DNA of 11,244 nt from Candidatus Desantisbacteria bacterium CG1_02_38_46 (GCA_001871015.1 MNUO01000104.1:1-11244), one strand, 5' to 3'. Shown: positions 1 through 7,595, counted from the stretch's first letter. Notes: generated by a model not told the origin, from the letters alone. Made by a program: numbers and translations.

Positions 1-33
1 TCCAGGCAAGGATAACTCTGCATCTTTTCCCAT
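1..33 (-). CDS. 5' end of a divergent gene, product unknown (partial)
   Basis: Only the first 11 codons lie in the window. On the minus strand an ATG at 33-31 opens a frame reading MGKDAELSLPG that runs off the left edge without a stop. Support comes from signals rather than protein similarity: a strong Shine-Dalgarno (GGGGGTG, minus strand, about 41-48) lies 7-8 bases before the ATG, and a near-consensus minus-strand promoter lies at 58-86. The gene is divergent from the aminotransferase operon, so a shared intergenic control region of about 260 bases is possible. The fragment is too short to name a family; a regulator of the operon is a guess only from its position. Confidence 0.5.
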   Translation of the reverse strand, partial: MGKDAELSLPG

Positions 34-57
34 ATTAATGCACCCCCTTCAGGACGC

Positions 58-86
58 ATTATACCACAAAATTAAAGAACTGTCTA
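58..86 (-). promoter_or_regulatory. sigma-70-type promoter for the divergent left-edge gene
   Basis: On the minus strand, TAGACA (81-86, 5 of 6 to TTGACA) is followed after 17 bases by a perfect TATAAT (58-63), preceded by a TGG extended -10. Transcription would begin about 51, roughly 18 bases before the ATG at 33, which leaves just enough room for the Shine-Dalgarno. Confidence 0.6.
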
Positions 87-215
87 CTAAAAAGTATTAT
101 TTTTGAACCTGCAAGAAATTTTTAGAAATTTTCTACTCTAGAAAAATTTTACCTGATTATTTGCTCAGATGTCTGTTGGTACTATTGGGAGAAGTTAAAA
201 TCGTAAGAAATTCTA

Positions 216-250
216 TTGACATATATTGAATATGCTATATCCTATATAAT
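216..250 (+). promoter_or_regulatory. probable promoter of the aminotransferase operon
   Basis: A perfect TTGACA lies at 216-221 and a perfect TATAAT at 245-250, but they are 23 bases apart, too far for a standard sigma-70 promoter. A weaker -10, TATCCT at 238-243, gives a 16-base spacer. Either pairing would start transcription near 250-258, inside or just before the small hairpin at 255-275 and about 35-45 bases upstream of the ATG at 293. The perfect hexamers may be used with help from an activator, or the pairing may be TTGACA with TATCCT. Confidence 0.5.
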
Positions 251-254
251 AAAG

Positions 255-275
255 GGTGTCAGGTCTGGCACCTGA
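255..275 (+). repeat. short hairpin in the operon leader sharing a 12-mer with the element at 2688
   Basis: The leader contains ggtgtcaggtct followed directly by ggcacctga. CAGGT (260-264) can pair with ACCTG (270-274), or GGTG (255-258) with CACC (269-272), so two competing small stems are possible. The 12-mer ggtgtcaggtct at 255-266 recurs exactly at 2688-2699, where it forms one arm of a longer inverted-repeat element, and the arrangement resembles dispersed REP-like sequences. The hairpin lies at or just after the predicted transcription start and only a few bases before the Shine-Dalgarno AAGGAGG (280-286). It could be a repeat remnant or an operator. Confidence 0.4.
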
Positions 276-292
276 ATACAAGGAGGCAGAAG

Positions 293-1606
293 ATGGGAAA
301 GAAAAAAGCAGCGGATTTCCGGTATAGTACAGGAGAGACAAAAGTTCCATGGGCGGCGGTAGGAGAAAGTGTCAACAAAGAAGATATTATGGAGGTGATA
401 AAGTTCCTTATTCCTGAAGGAGATAAGGAAAAGGAATCTTATGAAAAGCAATTAAAAGGGGTGGAAGAGGAAATTAAAAAATTAATTGAAAAGGGAAAAT
501 TGCAGACAAAATTAACCTTAGGTCCAAATGTCGCCGCAGTAGAAGAAAAAGCAAAGAAATTTTTAAGGTCTAAATATGCTTGTTTTCTTCCCTGTGCAAC
601 CCATGGATTTGAGCTTGCTTATAAATTTGCAGGTCTGAAACCAGGAGATGAAGTAATTGTACCAGCAATTACTTTCCTTTCCACAGTTAATTATCCTTTA
701 TCAATCGGTGCAAAAGTTGTTCTTGCTGATGTTGACCCCGGAACAATAAATATTGATCCCAAAGATATAGAAAGAAAAATTACAAAAAAGACAAAAATGA
801 TTGTCCCTGTCCATATAGGTGGCTATCCCTGTGATATGGAACCGATTATGAAACTTGCAAAAAAACATAATCTTGTTGTTTTAGAAGATGCTGCGCATGC
901 TTTCGGTGCTTCTTATAAAGGAAAAATGATTGGAACAATCGGAGATTTTGGTGCTTACAGTTTTCACGAAGTAAAAAATATCAATTCTGCTGGAGAAGGC
1001 GGGATTCTTACCACCAATCACTCCTGTGGAAAAGACTTCCAGATTGCCAGGTTTGGGGGGTTTGACTTATCCAACCCAATTAAATTATGGCTTTATGATG
1101 TCGTTGCCTTAAAATGGAAGGGAGATTACTTTATTCCAGGGAATTATTCTGTTACAGAAATCCAGGCAGTTGTCTTTTTAAGCCAGTTGACAAGAATAAA
1201 GAAAATTATTGAAAGAAGAAGAAAAGCAGCAGAATATCTTGATTCCCGATTCAAGGGCATACCCGGGATTATTCCGCAGGTATTAGATACAAAAGACATA
1301 AAAAGCACCTATCATTTATATCTTTTCCAGATTGACCCTTCTGTTCTTAAAGGGGACATTCAGTTATTTAAAGAAAAAATTACTGCAAAAGGAGTGACCC
1401 AGATTTTCCATTTCGCTCCTTTGTATAAATTTATAAGGATGAAACAAATGGGGTACGATGTTAAAAAAATTGAAAAAAGTTGTCCGAATGCTGAAGAAGC
1501 GTTCAGACATCGCGCAACCCATTTACCGCTTTATCCTCTGACTGATGAGCAGTTAAAATACATGGCAGATGCAATAATTGAAACAATAAAGGAGATGAGA
1601 AAATGA
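293..1606 (+). CDS. DegT/DnrJ/EryC1/StrS-family PLP aminotransferase
   Basis: This is a 437-residue protein of the fold-type I, PLP-dependent DegT/StrS family, whose members transfer an amino group to a keto or keto-sugar substrate. The family signature is clear: the cofactor-binding aspartate lies in LEDAAHAFGA (D199), and the Schiff-base lysine is K228 in SFHEVKNINSAGEGG, just before the conserved GEGG. The N-terminus has an added charged helical stretch (about residues 43-72, rich in K and E) that most sugar aminotransferases lack, making this member longer than the usual 370-400. The ATG has a perfect AAGGAGG 6 bases upstream. The stop overlaps the next gene's start (ATGA at 1603-1606), so it is the first gene of an operon with alanine dehydrogenase. 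No nucleotide-sugar pathway genes are nearby, so an amino-acid-related substrate is more likely than a surface sugar, but this is inference. Confidence 0.88.
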   Translation: MGKKKAADFRYSTGETKVPWAAVGESVNKEDIMEVIKFLIPEGDKEKESYEKQLKGVEEEIKKLIEKGKLQTKLTLGPNVAAVEEKAKKFLRSKYACFLPCATHGFELAYKFAGLKPGDEVIVPAITFLSTVNYPLSIGAKVVLADVDPGTINIDPKDIERKITKKTKMIVPVHIGGYPCDMEPIMKLAKKHNLVVLEDAAHAFGASYKGKMIGTIGDFGAYSFHEVKNINSAGEGGILTTNHSCGKDFQIARFGGFDLSNPIKLWLYDVVALKWKGDYFIPGNYSVTEIQAVVFLSQLTRIKKIIERRRKAAEYLDSRFKGIPGIIPQVLDTKDIKSTYHLYLFQIDPSVLKGDIQLFKEKITAKGVTQIFHFAPLYKFIRMKQMGYDVKKIEKSCPNAEEAFRHRATHLPLYPLTDEQLKYMADAIIETIKEMRK

Positions 1607-2709
1607 TTATTGGAATTCCAAAAGAAATAAAGACTGATGAGTACAGGGCTGGCATTGTTCCTGTTGGCGTTGAGACACTGGTAAGAAATGGCCATAAAGT
1701 TCTTGTTGAGGCAAAGGCAGGCATGGGAAGTGGAATTTCTGATGATGATTATGAAAAAAGCGGGGCAAAAATTCTTCCTTCTGCAAAAGAAGTTTATGAA
1801 AAAGCAGAGATGATTATTAAGGTAAAAGAGCCGATTTCTCAGGAGTATTCCTTGATAAAAGCCGGTCAGATTGTTTTCACCTATTTTCACTTCGCAAGCA
1901 GTGAAGAATTGACGAAAGCAATGATGGAAAGAAAAGCAGTCTGCATTGCTTACGAAACAATTCAGACCCCGGATGGAAAATTGCCTTTGCTTGTTCCTAT
2001 GAGTGAGATAGCAGGAAGAATGAGTGCCCAGGAAGGAGCTAAATACTTAGAAAAACCGATGGAGGGAAAAGGAATATTATTAAGCGGTATTCCTGGCGTA
2101 GCGAGAGCAAATGTTCTTATTTTAGGAGCAGGAGTGGTGGGGACAAATGCAGCAAAAATTGCTGCAGGGTTAGGTGCAAATGTGACAATTATGGATATTA
2201 ATTTAGACAGGTTAAGATATTTAGATGATGTGATGCCTTCTAATGTGAGCACTTTAATGTGCAACTCTTATAATATAAAGGAAAGACTTCCCTATACTGA
2301 TTTACTTATCGGTGCTGTGCTTATTCCTGGTGCAAAAACACCGCGTCTGGTGACTAAAGATATGATTCCACTGATGACCCATGGCTCAGTAATAGTTGAT
2401 GTTTCTATTGACCAGGGAGGATGCATTGAAACTTCCCATCCAACCACCCATAAAAATCCAACCTATATTGTTGATGGAGTTGTTCATTATTGTGTCACAA
2501 ATATGCCCGGAGCAGTGGGAAGAACTTCTACATACGGATTGGCCAATGCTACTCTTCCTTATGCTCTGGAAATTGCAAATAAAGGTTATAAAAAAGCGAG
2601 CAAGGAAAATAAGGCTATTAAATGGGGATTGAATATTGTGGAGGGGGAAGTAACTTACAAAGCTGTTGCCGATGCTTTTGGTTTGAAGGTGTCAGGTCTT
2701 GACATATGA
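1603..2709 (+). CDS. ald: alanine dehydrogenase
   Basis: Alanine dehydrogenase reversibly oxidises L-alanine to pyruvate and ammonia with NAD+ in the cytoplasm. The catalytic residues are all present: R15 in the N-terminal IPKEIKTDEYR motif, K75 in KVKEP, H96 in TYFHFA, and the later aspartate in VDVSIDQGGC (about residue 270). The NAD-binding glycine motif is GAGVVG (residues 175-180), and the conserved VPMSEIAGRMS and MPGAVGRTST blocks are intact. At 368 residues it is normal length. GGAG at 1591-1594 is the Shine-Dalgarno; the start overlaps the preceding stop by 4 bases, implying translational coupling. The last codons (…KVSGLDI) are encoded by the left arm of the repeat element at 2689-2770, which seems to have replaced the original 3' end without harming the enzyme core. 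In this operon it could recycle alanine as amino donor or feed pyruvate and ammonia to metabolism. Confidence 0.95.
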   Translation: MIIGIPKEIKTDEYRAGIVPVGVETLVRNGHKVLVEAKAGMGSGISDDDYEKSGAKILPSAKEVYEKAEMIIKVKEPISQEYSLIKAGQIVFTYFHFASSEELTKAMMERKAVCIAYETIQTPDGKLPLLVPMSEIAGRMSAQEGAKYLEKPMEGKGILLSGIPGVARANVLILGAGVVGTNAAKIAAGLGANVTIMDINLDRLRYLDDVMPSNVSTLMCNSYNIKERLPYTDLLIGAVLIPGAKTPRLVTKDMIPLMTHGSVIVDVSIDQGGCIETSHPTTHKNPTYIVDGVVHYCVTNMPGAVGRTSTYGLANATLPYALEIANKGYKKASKENKAIKWGLNIVEGEVTYKAVADAFGLKVSGLDI

Positions 2710-2770
2710 CAAATAAGTTTGATGCGAAGGAGTGGAACTCTGAATTGTGAAATGTGTAGGTCTGACCCCC
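2689..2770. repeat. short imperfect inverted-repeat element (REP/MITE-like)
   Basis: The left arm, beginning gtgtcaggtcttgacat (2690 on), and the right arm, ending atgtgtaggtctgacccc (about 2752-2769), are imperfect inverted repeats: about 20 of 29 positions match when one arm is reverse-complemented. Roughly 25 unpaired bases separate them. The left arm overlaps the 3' end of the alanine dehydrogenase gene and contributes its stop; the right arm ends immediately before the Shine-Dalgarno of the next gene. From memory, arms of this type (GTCAGGTCTTGACAT / GTAGGTCTGACCCC) occur as dispersed repeats near RAYT/Y1-type transposases in diverse bacteria. No transposase is present here, so it would be a non-autonomous copy or relic. 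Confidence 0.55.
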
Positions 2771-2781
2771 GAGGAGGAAAA

Positions 2782-3735
2782 ATGGAAAAAGTAAAAGTGG
2801 GAATTATTGGAGCTGGTGGAAGGGCAAATTTTCAAGCAAAGTCAATCAGGGATAGTGGAAAAGGAGAGCCGCTAATTGTTTGTTCCCCGGTGGAAGAAGA
2901 AGCAAAAAAATTTGCCCAGAATTATCAAATTGAATATACTTTGGACTGGAAAAAAGTAATTGAGAATCCGCAAATTGATGCGGTAACTGTTTCTGTGCCA
3001 AATATTTTTCATTACGAAATAGTGAGTGCTGCATTAAAAGCAGGAAAACATGCCCTTGTGGAATATCCGATGACTTTAAGCAAAAAAGACGCAGAAGAAA
3101 TGATTAAGATTGCTCAAAAGAAAAACCTGGTTCTCTGGGTAAGTCTTACAGAAAGATTGGAAAATCCTCATTTGACAATTAAAAGCCAGTTAAGTGCGAT
3201 TGGAAAACCGCTTTTTGCTTTTGCCAGTTATATTGCAGCGGGTCTTAGAGGCTGGTATGTAGACCTTTCTCTTCGCGGAGACCCTTTTTCTGCTATTTAA
3301 TTTCATTTTATTGACCAGTTCAGAGTTTTGTTCGGAGAAGTAGAAGAGGTCAATGCAGCAGTAAATGAAAAAAAGAATGAAGAGGGGAAATTAATTTATA
3401 CTGCTTCTAATTTAATGATGACTTTTAAAAATGGATGTAATGCTTTTGTGGAATTCGGGATGGGAATTCCACCCGGGCAAGATTTTAAGGAAAAGATTGT
3501 GGGGACAGAAGGATATTTTGATTTTGTAGGAGGAAAACTTACTAAGGGAACCAAAGAGAAAAAAGAAGAAATTACTATGCTTTCTTCAAGTTTATCTGAG
3601 GATACAGCCCAATATCTCGATGCAATTCTTTCTGGAAAAGGAGATATTTCAACTGCAATTGAAGGGAAAAATTCATTACTTGTGGCGCTTATAGCAAAAG
3701 AATCAGCAGAAAAAGGAAAAAGGGTAAAGATGTGA
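2782..3735 (+). pseudogene. Gfo/Idh/MocA-family oxidoreductase interrupted by an in-frame TAA
   Basis: The frame encodes a protein of about 317 residues of the NAD(P)-dependent Gfo/Idh/MocA family, interrupted at codon 173 (TAA, 3298-3300). The N-terminal Rossmann motif GIIGAGGRA (residues 7-15) and EYPMTLS (94-100, in the place of the usual EKP) are intact. Immediately after the stop, in the same frame, come FHFID (174-178, the family's HxxD catalytic block) and FGEVEEVNA, so no bases are lost or shifted. TAA is a true stop in other genes of this window (7910, 8992, 9491), so codon reassignment is unlikely. The EYP variant recalls biliverdin reductase-like members. The start is the ATG at 2782, which has GAGGAGG 5-6 bases upstream; the longer frame from 2719 runs through the repeat element and is not used. 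It is probably a recent nonsense mutation, a readthrough site or a sequence error; translation could restart at TTG 3328. Confidence 0.8.
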
Positions 3736-4938
3736 ATGAATTTTCCAAAGTCAACTGATGTTATAATTATCGGGGGAGGATTGGTAGGTTGTTCTGTCGG
3801 TTACCAGTTAGCAAAAAGAGGAAGAGATGTGATTATTTTAGAAATGCGCAACCTCGCTTCCGGCGCCTCAGGCAGAAATGGCGGGATGGTTACCCAGCTT
3901 GATGGAAGAGACAAAAATAAAGAAGCAATTTTAAACCGGCTGAATTACACGAGAGAAAATAATAAAATGCTTGCTGGTTTAGCAGAGGAATTAAGTTATG
4001 ATTTTGAATACAACCGCTGCGGAGGAATAGATATTGCCTGCTCTGAAGAAGAATGGGAGTACTTTAAAAAATTGGTTCCTTTTCAAAAAGAAGTAGGGGA
4101 TGAAGAGGTAATTCTGGTGGATAAACAGCAATTAAAAGACCTCTGTTCCCTTCTTTCTGATATTGTCTGGGGAGCAAGGTATCGGCCTACTGATGGAACA
4201 CTAAACCCTTTTAAATTAAATATCGGTTTTGCTCTGGCTGCAAAAAAATATAAGGCAAAAGTTTTTACTGAAACAAAAATAGAAAAAATTGTGATTAAGC
4301 ACGGCACTGCAATCGGCGTTGAAACAAATAATGGTTATATCCAGGCAAATTTAATTATAAATGCTGCCAATGCCTGGGCTCCTCTTTTAATTCCGGAAAT
4401 TGATATTCTTCCTTTACGCCAGGTAGCTGTTGTAACAGAGAGAATACCTGAACTTCCTGTATATTCTTTTGAGGCAATAATCGACCGCCAGGTTATTTTT
4501 GGTTCTACACAGCAAAAGAGCGGGAATCTTCTTGTTGGTGGGTTAGGAACTCAGGCGCGTAAAAGAGAAGACCATTACAAAGAAGATTTAAGTCCTTATG
4601 AAATAGAGGGCAGCACCGCTATTTTTAATATTCTTTTTAAAGGATTAGGAGATGTAAATATTATTCGTTCCTGGGCAGGGACAATGGCTTTTACTGCTGA
4701 CGGTTTGCCCTGCATTGGCCCAATCCCGCAAATACAGGGACTTTACATCGTTGCCGGTTTTTCTAATGGAATGGCTTTTGCTCCGATTATCGGGAAATTA
4801 GTTGCTGAAGATTTGACACAGGGGAAGCCCTCAATAACTCTCAAACCTTTTAACCCAGAGCGTTTTTATAATAAAAAAATCAGCTGGCCTGATTCTTATA
4901 ATTATACTGTTCTTGCTGAGTTTTTAGAGAGGAAATGA
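3736..4938 (+). CDS. FAD-dependent amino acid/amine dehydrogenase, DAO (DadA/glycine oxidase-like) family; probable beta subunit
   Basis: This 400-residue flavoprotein belongs to the DAO family (glycine oxidase, sarcosine oxidase beta, D-amino acid dehydrogenase, L-proline dehydrogenase beta). The N-terminus has the FAD-binding GGGLVG (residues 13-18) followed by the ribose-binding glutamate E36 and the ASGASGRNGG loop (41-50). Other family blocks are RPTDGTLNPF, the NAANAWAP strand, and the C-terminal GLYIVAGFSNGMAFAPIIGKLVAED that closes the FAD site. No signal peptide or membrane segment is seen, so it should be cytoplasmic. The ATG directly follows the stop of the MocA-like gene, indicating coupled expression. 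The electron-transfer partners expected for such a beta subunit lie 2.7 kb downstream (7592-9762), separated by the ATPase and URO-D genes. The substrate may be proline, hydroxyproline, sarcosine or another secondary amine; the sequence does not say which. Confidence 0.85.
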   Translation: MNFPKSTDVIIIGGGLVGCSVGYQLAKRGRDVIILEMRNLASGASGRNGGMVTQLDGRDKNKEAILNRLNYTRENNKMLAGLAEELSYDFEYNRCGGIDIACSEEEWEYFKKLVPFQKEVGDEEVILVDKQQLKDLCSLLSDIVWGARYRPTDGTLNPFKLNIGFALAAKKYKAKVFTETKIEKIVIKHGTAIGVETNNGYIQANLIINAANAWAPLLIPEIDILPLRQVAVVTERIPELPVYSFEAIIDRQVIFGSTQQKSGNLLVGGLGTQARKREDHYKEDLSPYEIEGSTAIFNILFKGLGDVNIIRSWAGTMAFTADGLPCIGPIPQIQGLYIVAGFSNGMAFAPIIGKLVAEDLTQGKPSITLKPFNPERFYNKKISWPDSYNYTVLAEFLERK

Positions 4939-4981
4939 GACAGAATAAACTAAAAATAAGAGGAACATTTTGGGGAATTTC

Positions 4982-5009
4982 TGAAAACTGATGAAAACTG
5001 ATGAAAAAC
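4982..5009 (+). repeat. tandem 10-bp direct repeat upstream of the ATPase promoter
   Basis: The unit tgaaaactga occurs twice end to end (4982-4991, 4992-5001) and again in part as tgaaaaact (5002-5010), running into the -35 box. A 10-base period places the copies on one face of the helix, as expected for a binding site of a regulator or for upstream A-tract bending. It could also be a simple slippage product. Confidence 0.45.
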
Positions 5010-5038
5010 TTGACAAAGTTGGAGTTTTGTGCTATAAT
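5010..5038 (+). promoter_or_regulatory. consensus sigma-70 promoter of the AAA+/DUF4143 gene
   Basis: A perfect TTGACA (5010-5015) and perfect TATAAT (5033-5038) are separated by exactly 17 bases, and the -10 has a TGC extension. Transcription should begin around 5045. It is the strongest promoter in the window and shows that the following gene is its own transcription unit, even though it sits inside an operon. Confidence 0.85.
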
Positions 5039-5039
5039 T

Positions 5040-5090
5040 TAAGCATAGAACTGCTCAAAAAGGTATCAGATTTGAGCAGAATAATGCTTA
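5040..5090 (+). promoter_or_regulatory. leader hairpin / dyad in front of the AAA+/DUF4143 gene
   Basis: Two nested perfect stems occur between the -10 box and the Shine-Dalgarno. The outer arms are taagcat (5040-5046) and atgctta (5084-5090); the inner arms are ctgctcaaa (5051-5059) and tttgagcag (5071-5079). A symmetric 4-base internal loop (agaa/aata) lies between them, with an 11-base terminal loop. The 5' arm covers the expected start point of transcription, so the sequence could act on DNA as an operator dyad or on RNA as a stabilising or regulatory hairpin. It ends one base before cggaggt, the ribosome binding site (5092-5097). Confidence 0.65.
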
Positions 5091-5102
5091 CGGAGGTACT
5101 AA

Positions 5103-6524
5103 GTGGAGCAATGGGAACTTATAGAACAAAACCCTTGGTGGGAAAATCCCGAGAAAATTAATGAAGATAGCAAGATTAAAGAATTCAGTCATAGTAGATT
5201 ACAATGGTTCCCTCGAATTTTTAATGAGTTTGATTTTTCCTCCTTCAAAATTTACACCATCCGAGGAATGAGACAAGTTGGAAAAACAACCCTTCTAAAA
5301 CTGCTTATAAGAAAACTCCTTCATGAAAACTATCCTTCAAAAAGTATTTTTTATTATTCATTGGACTTTACCCATTCATATAAAGAGATAACTGAAATCT
5401 ATCGCAAATTCAAATTATATGCAGAGGGCAATGGAATAAAAAAGACATTTGTTTTTCTTGATGAAATTACTTCTGTTCTAAACTGGCAAAGGGCGATTAA
5501 GCATTTAGTGGATATTGGGCTGGCACAGAACTCTGTTTTTATCCTGACAGGTTCTTCTGCAATTGACATAAAAAAAGGTTCTGAAAGAATGCCTGGCAGA
5601 AGAGGGGGAGGAATGGAACTAGATAAAGTTCTTTTACCGCTTTCTTTCCGTGAGTATATGGAGAATAAAATTTCACTGCCAGAGAATTTTAAAATTCTCT
5701 TGAACCTGGAAGATTTCCTGGCACTATCTGAGCAGAGTCTTACTACATATCTTATGCATTATCCCCAAATTCAAAATTTATTTGAAGAATATGTTCAGGT
5801 GGGTGGGTTGCCAATGGCAGTTAATGAATTGTGGCAAAAAGGTTCCATTTCAAAAGAAACCTATGATATTTTCCTCTCCGTGATTATTAGTGATATAGAA
5901 AAATGGAGATTAAAAAGGACCATATTAAAACAAGTAATGAAAAGGGTCTATGAAATTTTTGGTTCGCGCTGGAGCTGGCAGGGCCTTGCCAAAGGTATAG
6001 ATGTAGGTTCCTTCCACACTGTCACCCAGTATGTAGAGACGCTGGCAGATTCCTATATACTCTCAATCCTTTATTTTTTCGACCCTTCCAGAAGGAAAAT
6101 CCTTCCCAAAAAAGAAAAAAAGATTTATTTTTTAGATCCTCTTATATTCCGGCTTTTTGCATCCAGTTATGGCATATCCCCTGCTTCCTATGGCGAACCC
6201 ATTGTTTTTAGTAAGTTGATTGAAGGAGTGGTGTTCTCTCATCTCTTAAGAATTTCCGGGGAAAATTTAAGTGAAGGATTGTCATATTTAGAAAACCTTC
6301 ACTATTGGTATTCAAAAAGAGGTTCTGAGATAGATTTTGTCATTCAACGGGAGAAGTCTCTTCTACCGGTTGAAGTCAAATATCAAGAAAAAATTTCTCC
6401 ATCTGATTACATCACTCTTAGCAGAGTTTTTGGAAAAGGTCTTGTTCTGACAAAAAAAGAATGTTTTAAAAGAGAAGAGATAATCGGTATCCCCGTATCT
6501 CTATTCCTCGCCCTATCTCGATAG
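5103..6524 (+). CDS. AAA+ ATPase with C-terminal DUF4143 / nuclease-like domain
   Basis: This 473-residue protein belongs to the large ATPase family with a C-terminal DUF4143 domain. The N-terminal P-loop is GMRQVGKTT (Walker A, residues 55-63) and Walker B is FVFLDEI with D120 and E121; LTGSSA (about 150) fits sensor 1. The C-terminal part has the typical YFLDPLIFRLF stretch and a PD-(D/E)XK-like pattern: E409 and D411 in SEIDFVI, then E424 and K426 in PVEVKY. The role of the family is not established; links to mobile elements, DNA transactions and defence have been proposed. The start is GTG at 5103, with GGAGGT 5 bases upstream. It has its own promoter and leader hairpin and separates the beta subunit gene from the rest of its apparent complex, so it looks like an inserted independent unit. 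No frame damage is seen. Confidence 0.87.
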   Translation: MEQWELIEQNPWWENPEKINEDSKIKEFSHSRLQWFPRIFNEFDFSSFKIYTIRGMRQVGKTTLLKLLIRKLLHENYPSKSIFYYSLDFTHSYKEITEIYRKFKLYAEGNGIKKTFVFLDEITSVLNWQRAIKHLVDIGLAQNSVFILTGSSAIDIKKGSERMPGRRGGGMELDKVLLPLSFREYMENKISLPENFKILLNLEDFLALSEQSLTTYLMHYPQIQNLFEEYVQVGGLPMAVNELWQKGSISKETYDIFLSVIISDIEKWRLKRTILKQVMKRVYEIFGSRWSWQGLAKGIDVGSFHTVTQYVETLADSYILSILYFFDPSRRKILPKKEKKIYFLDPLIFRLFASSYGISPASYGEPIVFSKLIEGVVFSHLLRISGENLSEGLSYLENLHYWYSKRGSEIDFVIQREKSLLPVEVKYQEKISPSDYITLSRVFGKGLVLTKKECFKREEIIGIPVSLFLALSR

Positions 6525-6554
6525 TTAAAATGGAATATGTGAGATGTGACCTGC

Positions 6555-7595
6555 ATGAATCATATTGAAAGAGTAAAAAGAGCAATTGAATTCAATAAAC
6601 CTGATTTTTTACCTATGGAACTTGTAGATGTTCCCAAAATTTACAATGCTTACGGTACTCTGGACCCAGAAAAAGTAAAATTTATTCCCGGAACAGAAGA
6701 TTTTGACTCTGCCTGGGCAACCTATCACTGGACCTTTGAATACTCAGGGAAAACAGAAAAAGGAGAGGTTTTAAGAAGAGACGAATGGGGATGTTTGCAA
6801 AAAGTTCCGCTGGATGAGAATTCTACTTATGTTATTTTAGAAAATCCCCTGCGTGGAAAGAACAATCTGGAAGATTATAAATTTCCAAGTCCTGAAATTA
6901 CTGCTCCTTTTTTTGAAAAAACGGAAAAAACAATTAAAGAAAATTATGCAGACCGTTTTATATGCGGCTATATTGACCCAGCTGCTTTTTTAATTGCTTT
7001 TAATATTTTAGGATATGAGCACCTTTTTATAAAAATTGCAGAAGACCCTGAATTTGTTGCAAAAATCGTCGGTAGTATTTTTGAATACCACCATCAGCTT
7101 GTGGCAAAATGGAAAAAAATTGGTGCCCATATGGTAAATCTTATTGATGAGTTTGCCGGCACATCTGGAATGATGTTCAGCCCGAGTCTGTGGCGTAAAT
7201 ACTTTAAAAATTTTTATCAGGATTTATTTAAACACATCCATCAGGAAGGGATGTATACCGGAATTCTTCTGGACGGAGACATAAAACCAATTCTCGATGA
7301 TTTATTAGAAATGGAAATAGATGTACTGCAGTTTGCTGAACTCCACTCAGTAGGAATGGAGGCATTGCAAAACAGGGTTAAAGGAAAGAAATGTCTCAAA
7401 TGCATGGTTGATATGAAATGTGTACTTGCCACAGGAACACCAGAAGATGTGGAAAAGGAAGCAAGAAGAATGGTGGGAACACTTAATACGCCACAAGGCG
7501 GTTTTATATGTAATGTTTTGCGCTGGTATCGTCCTCAGTATCCAGAGGAAAATGTCTTGTCTCAGGTGCGCACATTTAATCAATATAGAAGATGA
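6555..7595 (+). CDS. uroporphyrinogen decarboxylase-fold (URO-D) protein, probable methyltransferase-type
   Basis: This 346-residue protein of the URO-D superfamily starts with the family-like MNHIERVKRAIEFNKPDFLPME and keeps the later block ATGTPEDVEKEARRMV, close to the GTPEEV signature. The superfamily includes haem-pathway HemE and corrinoid:CoM methyltransferases (MtaA/MtbA-like). No haem genes are nearby and sequence near the N-terminus differs from HemE, so a corrinoid- or methyl-transfer-related role is preferred. No corrinoid protein gene lies in the window. Cysteines in CLKCMVDMKC could bind metal. I choose ATG 6555 because the family usually starts M(N)xRERV; a GTG at 6546 would add three residues, and neither has a convincing Shine-Dalgarno. 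The stop overlaps the next start (ATGA, 7592-7595), tying the gene to the dehydrogenase subunits and suggesting that the two activities share a substrate such as a methylated amine. Confidence 0.82.
   Translation: MNHIERVKRAIEFNKPDFLPMELVDVPKIYNAYGTLDPEKVKFIPGTEDFDSAWATYHWTFEYSGKTEKGEVLRRDEWGCLQKVPLDENSTYVILENPLRGKNNLEDYKFPSPEITAPFFEKTEKTIKENYADRFICGYIDPAAFLIAFNILGYEHLFIKIAEDPEFVAKIVGSIFEYHHQLVAKWKKIGAHMVNLIDEFAGTSGMMFSPSLWRKYFKNFYQDLFKHIHQEGMYTGILLDGDIKPILDDLLEMEIDVLQFAELHSVGMEALQNRVKGKKCLKCMVDMKCVLATGTPEDVEKEARRMVGTLNTPQGGFICNVLRWYRPQYPEENVLSQVRTFNQYRR

Noticed and set aside
2719-2781. An upstream extension of the Gfo/Idh/MocA gene
   Set aside because: These codons come from the repeat element; the Rossmann strand begins right after the ATG at 2782, which has a strong Shine-Dalgarno.
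3298-3300. Stop-codon reassignment (TAA as sense)
   Set aside because: TAA closes the genes ending at 7912, 8994 and 9493 at the expected places, so a changed genetic code is not supported.
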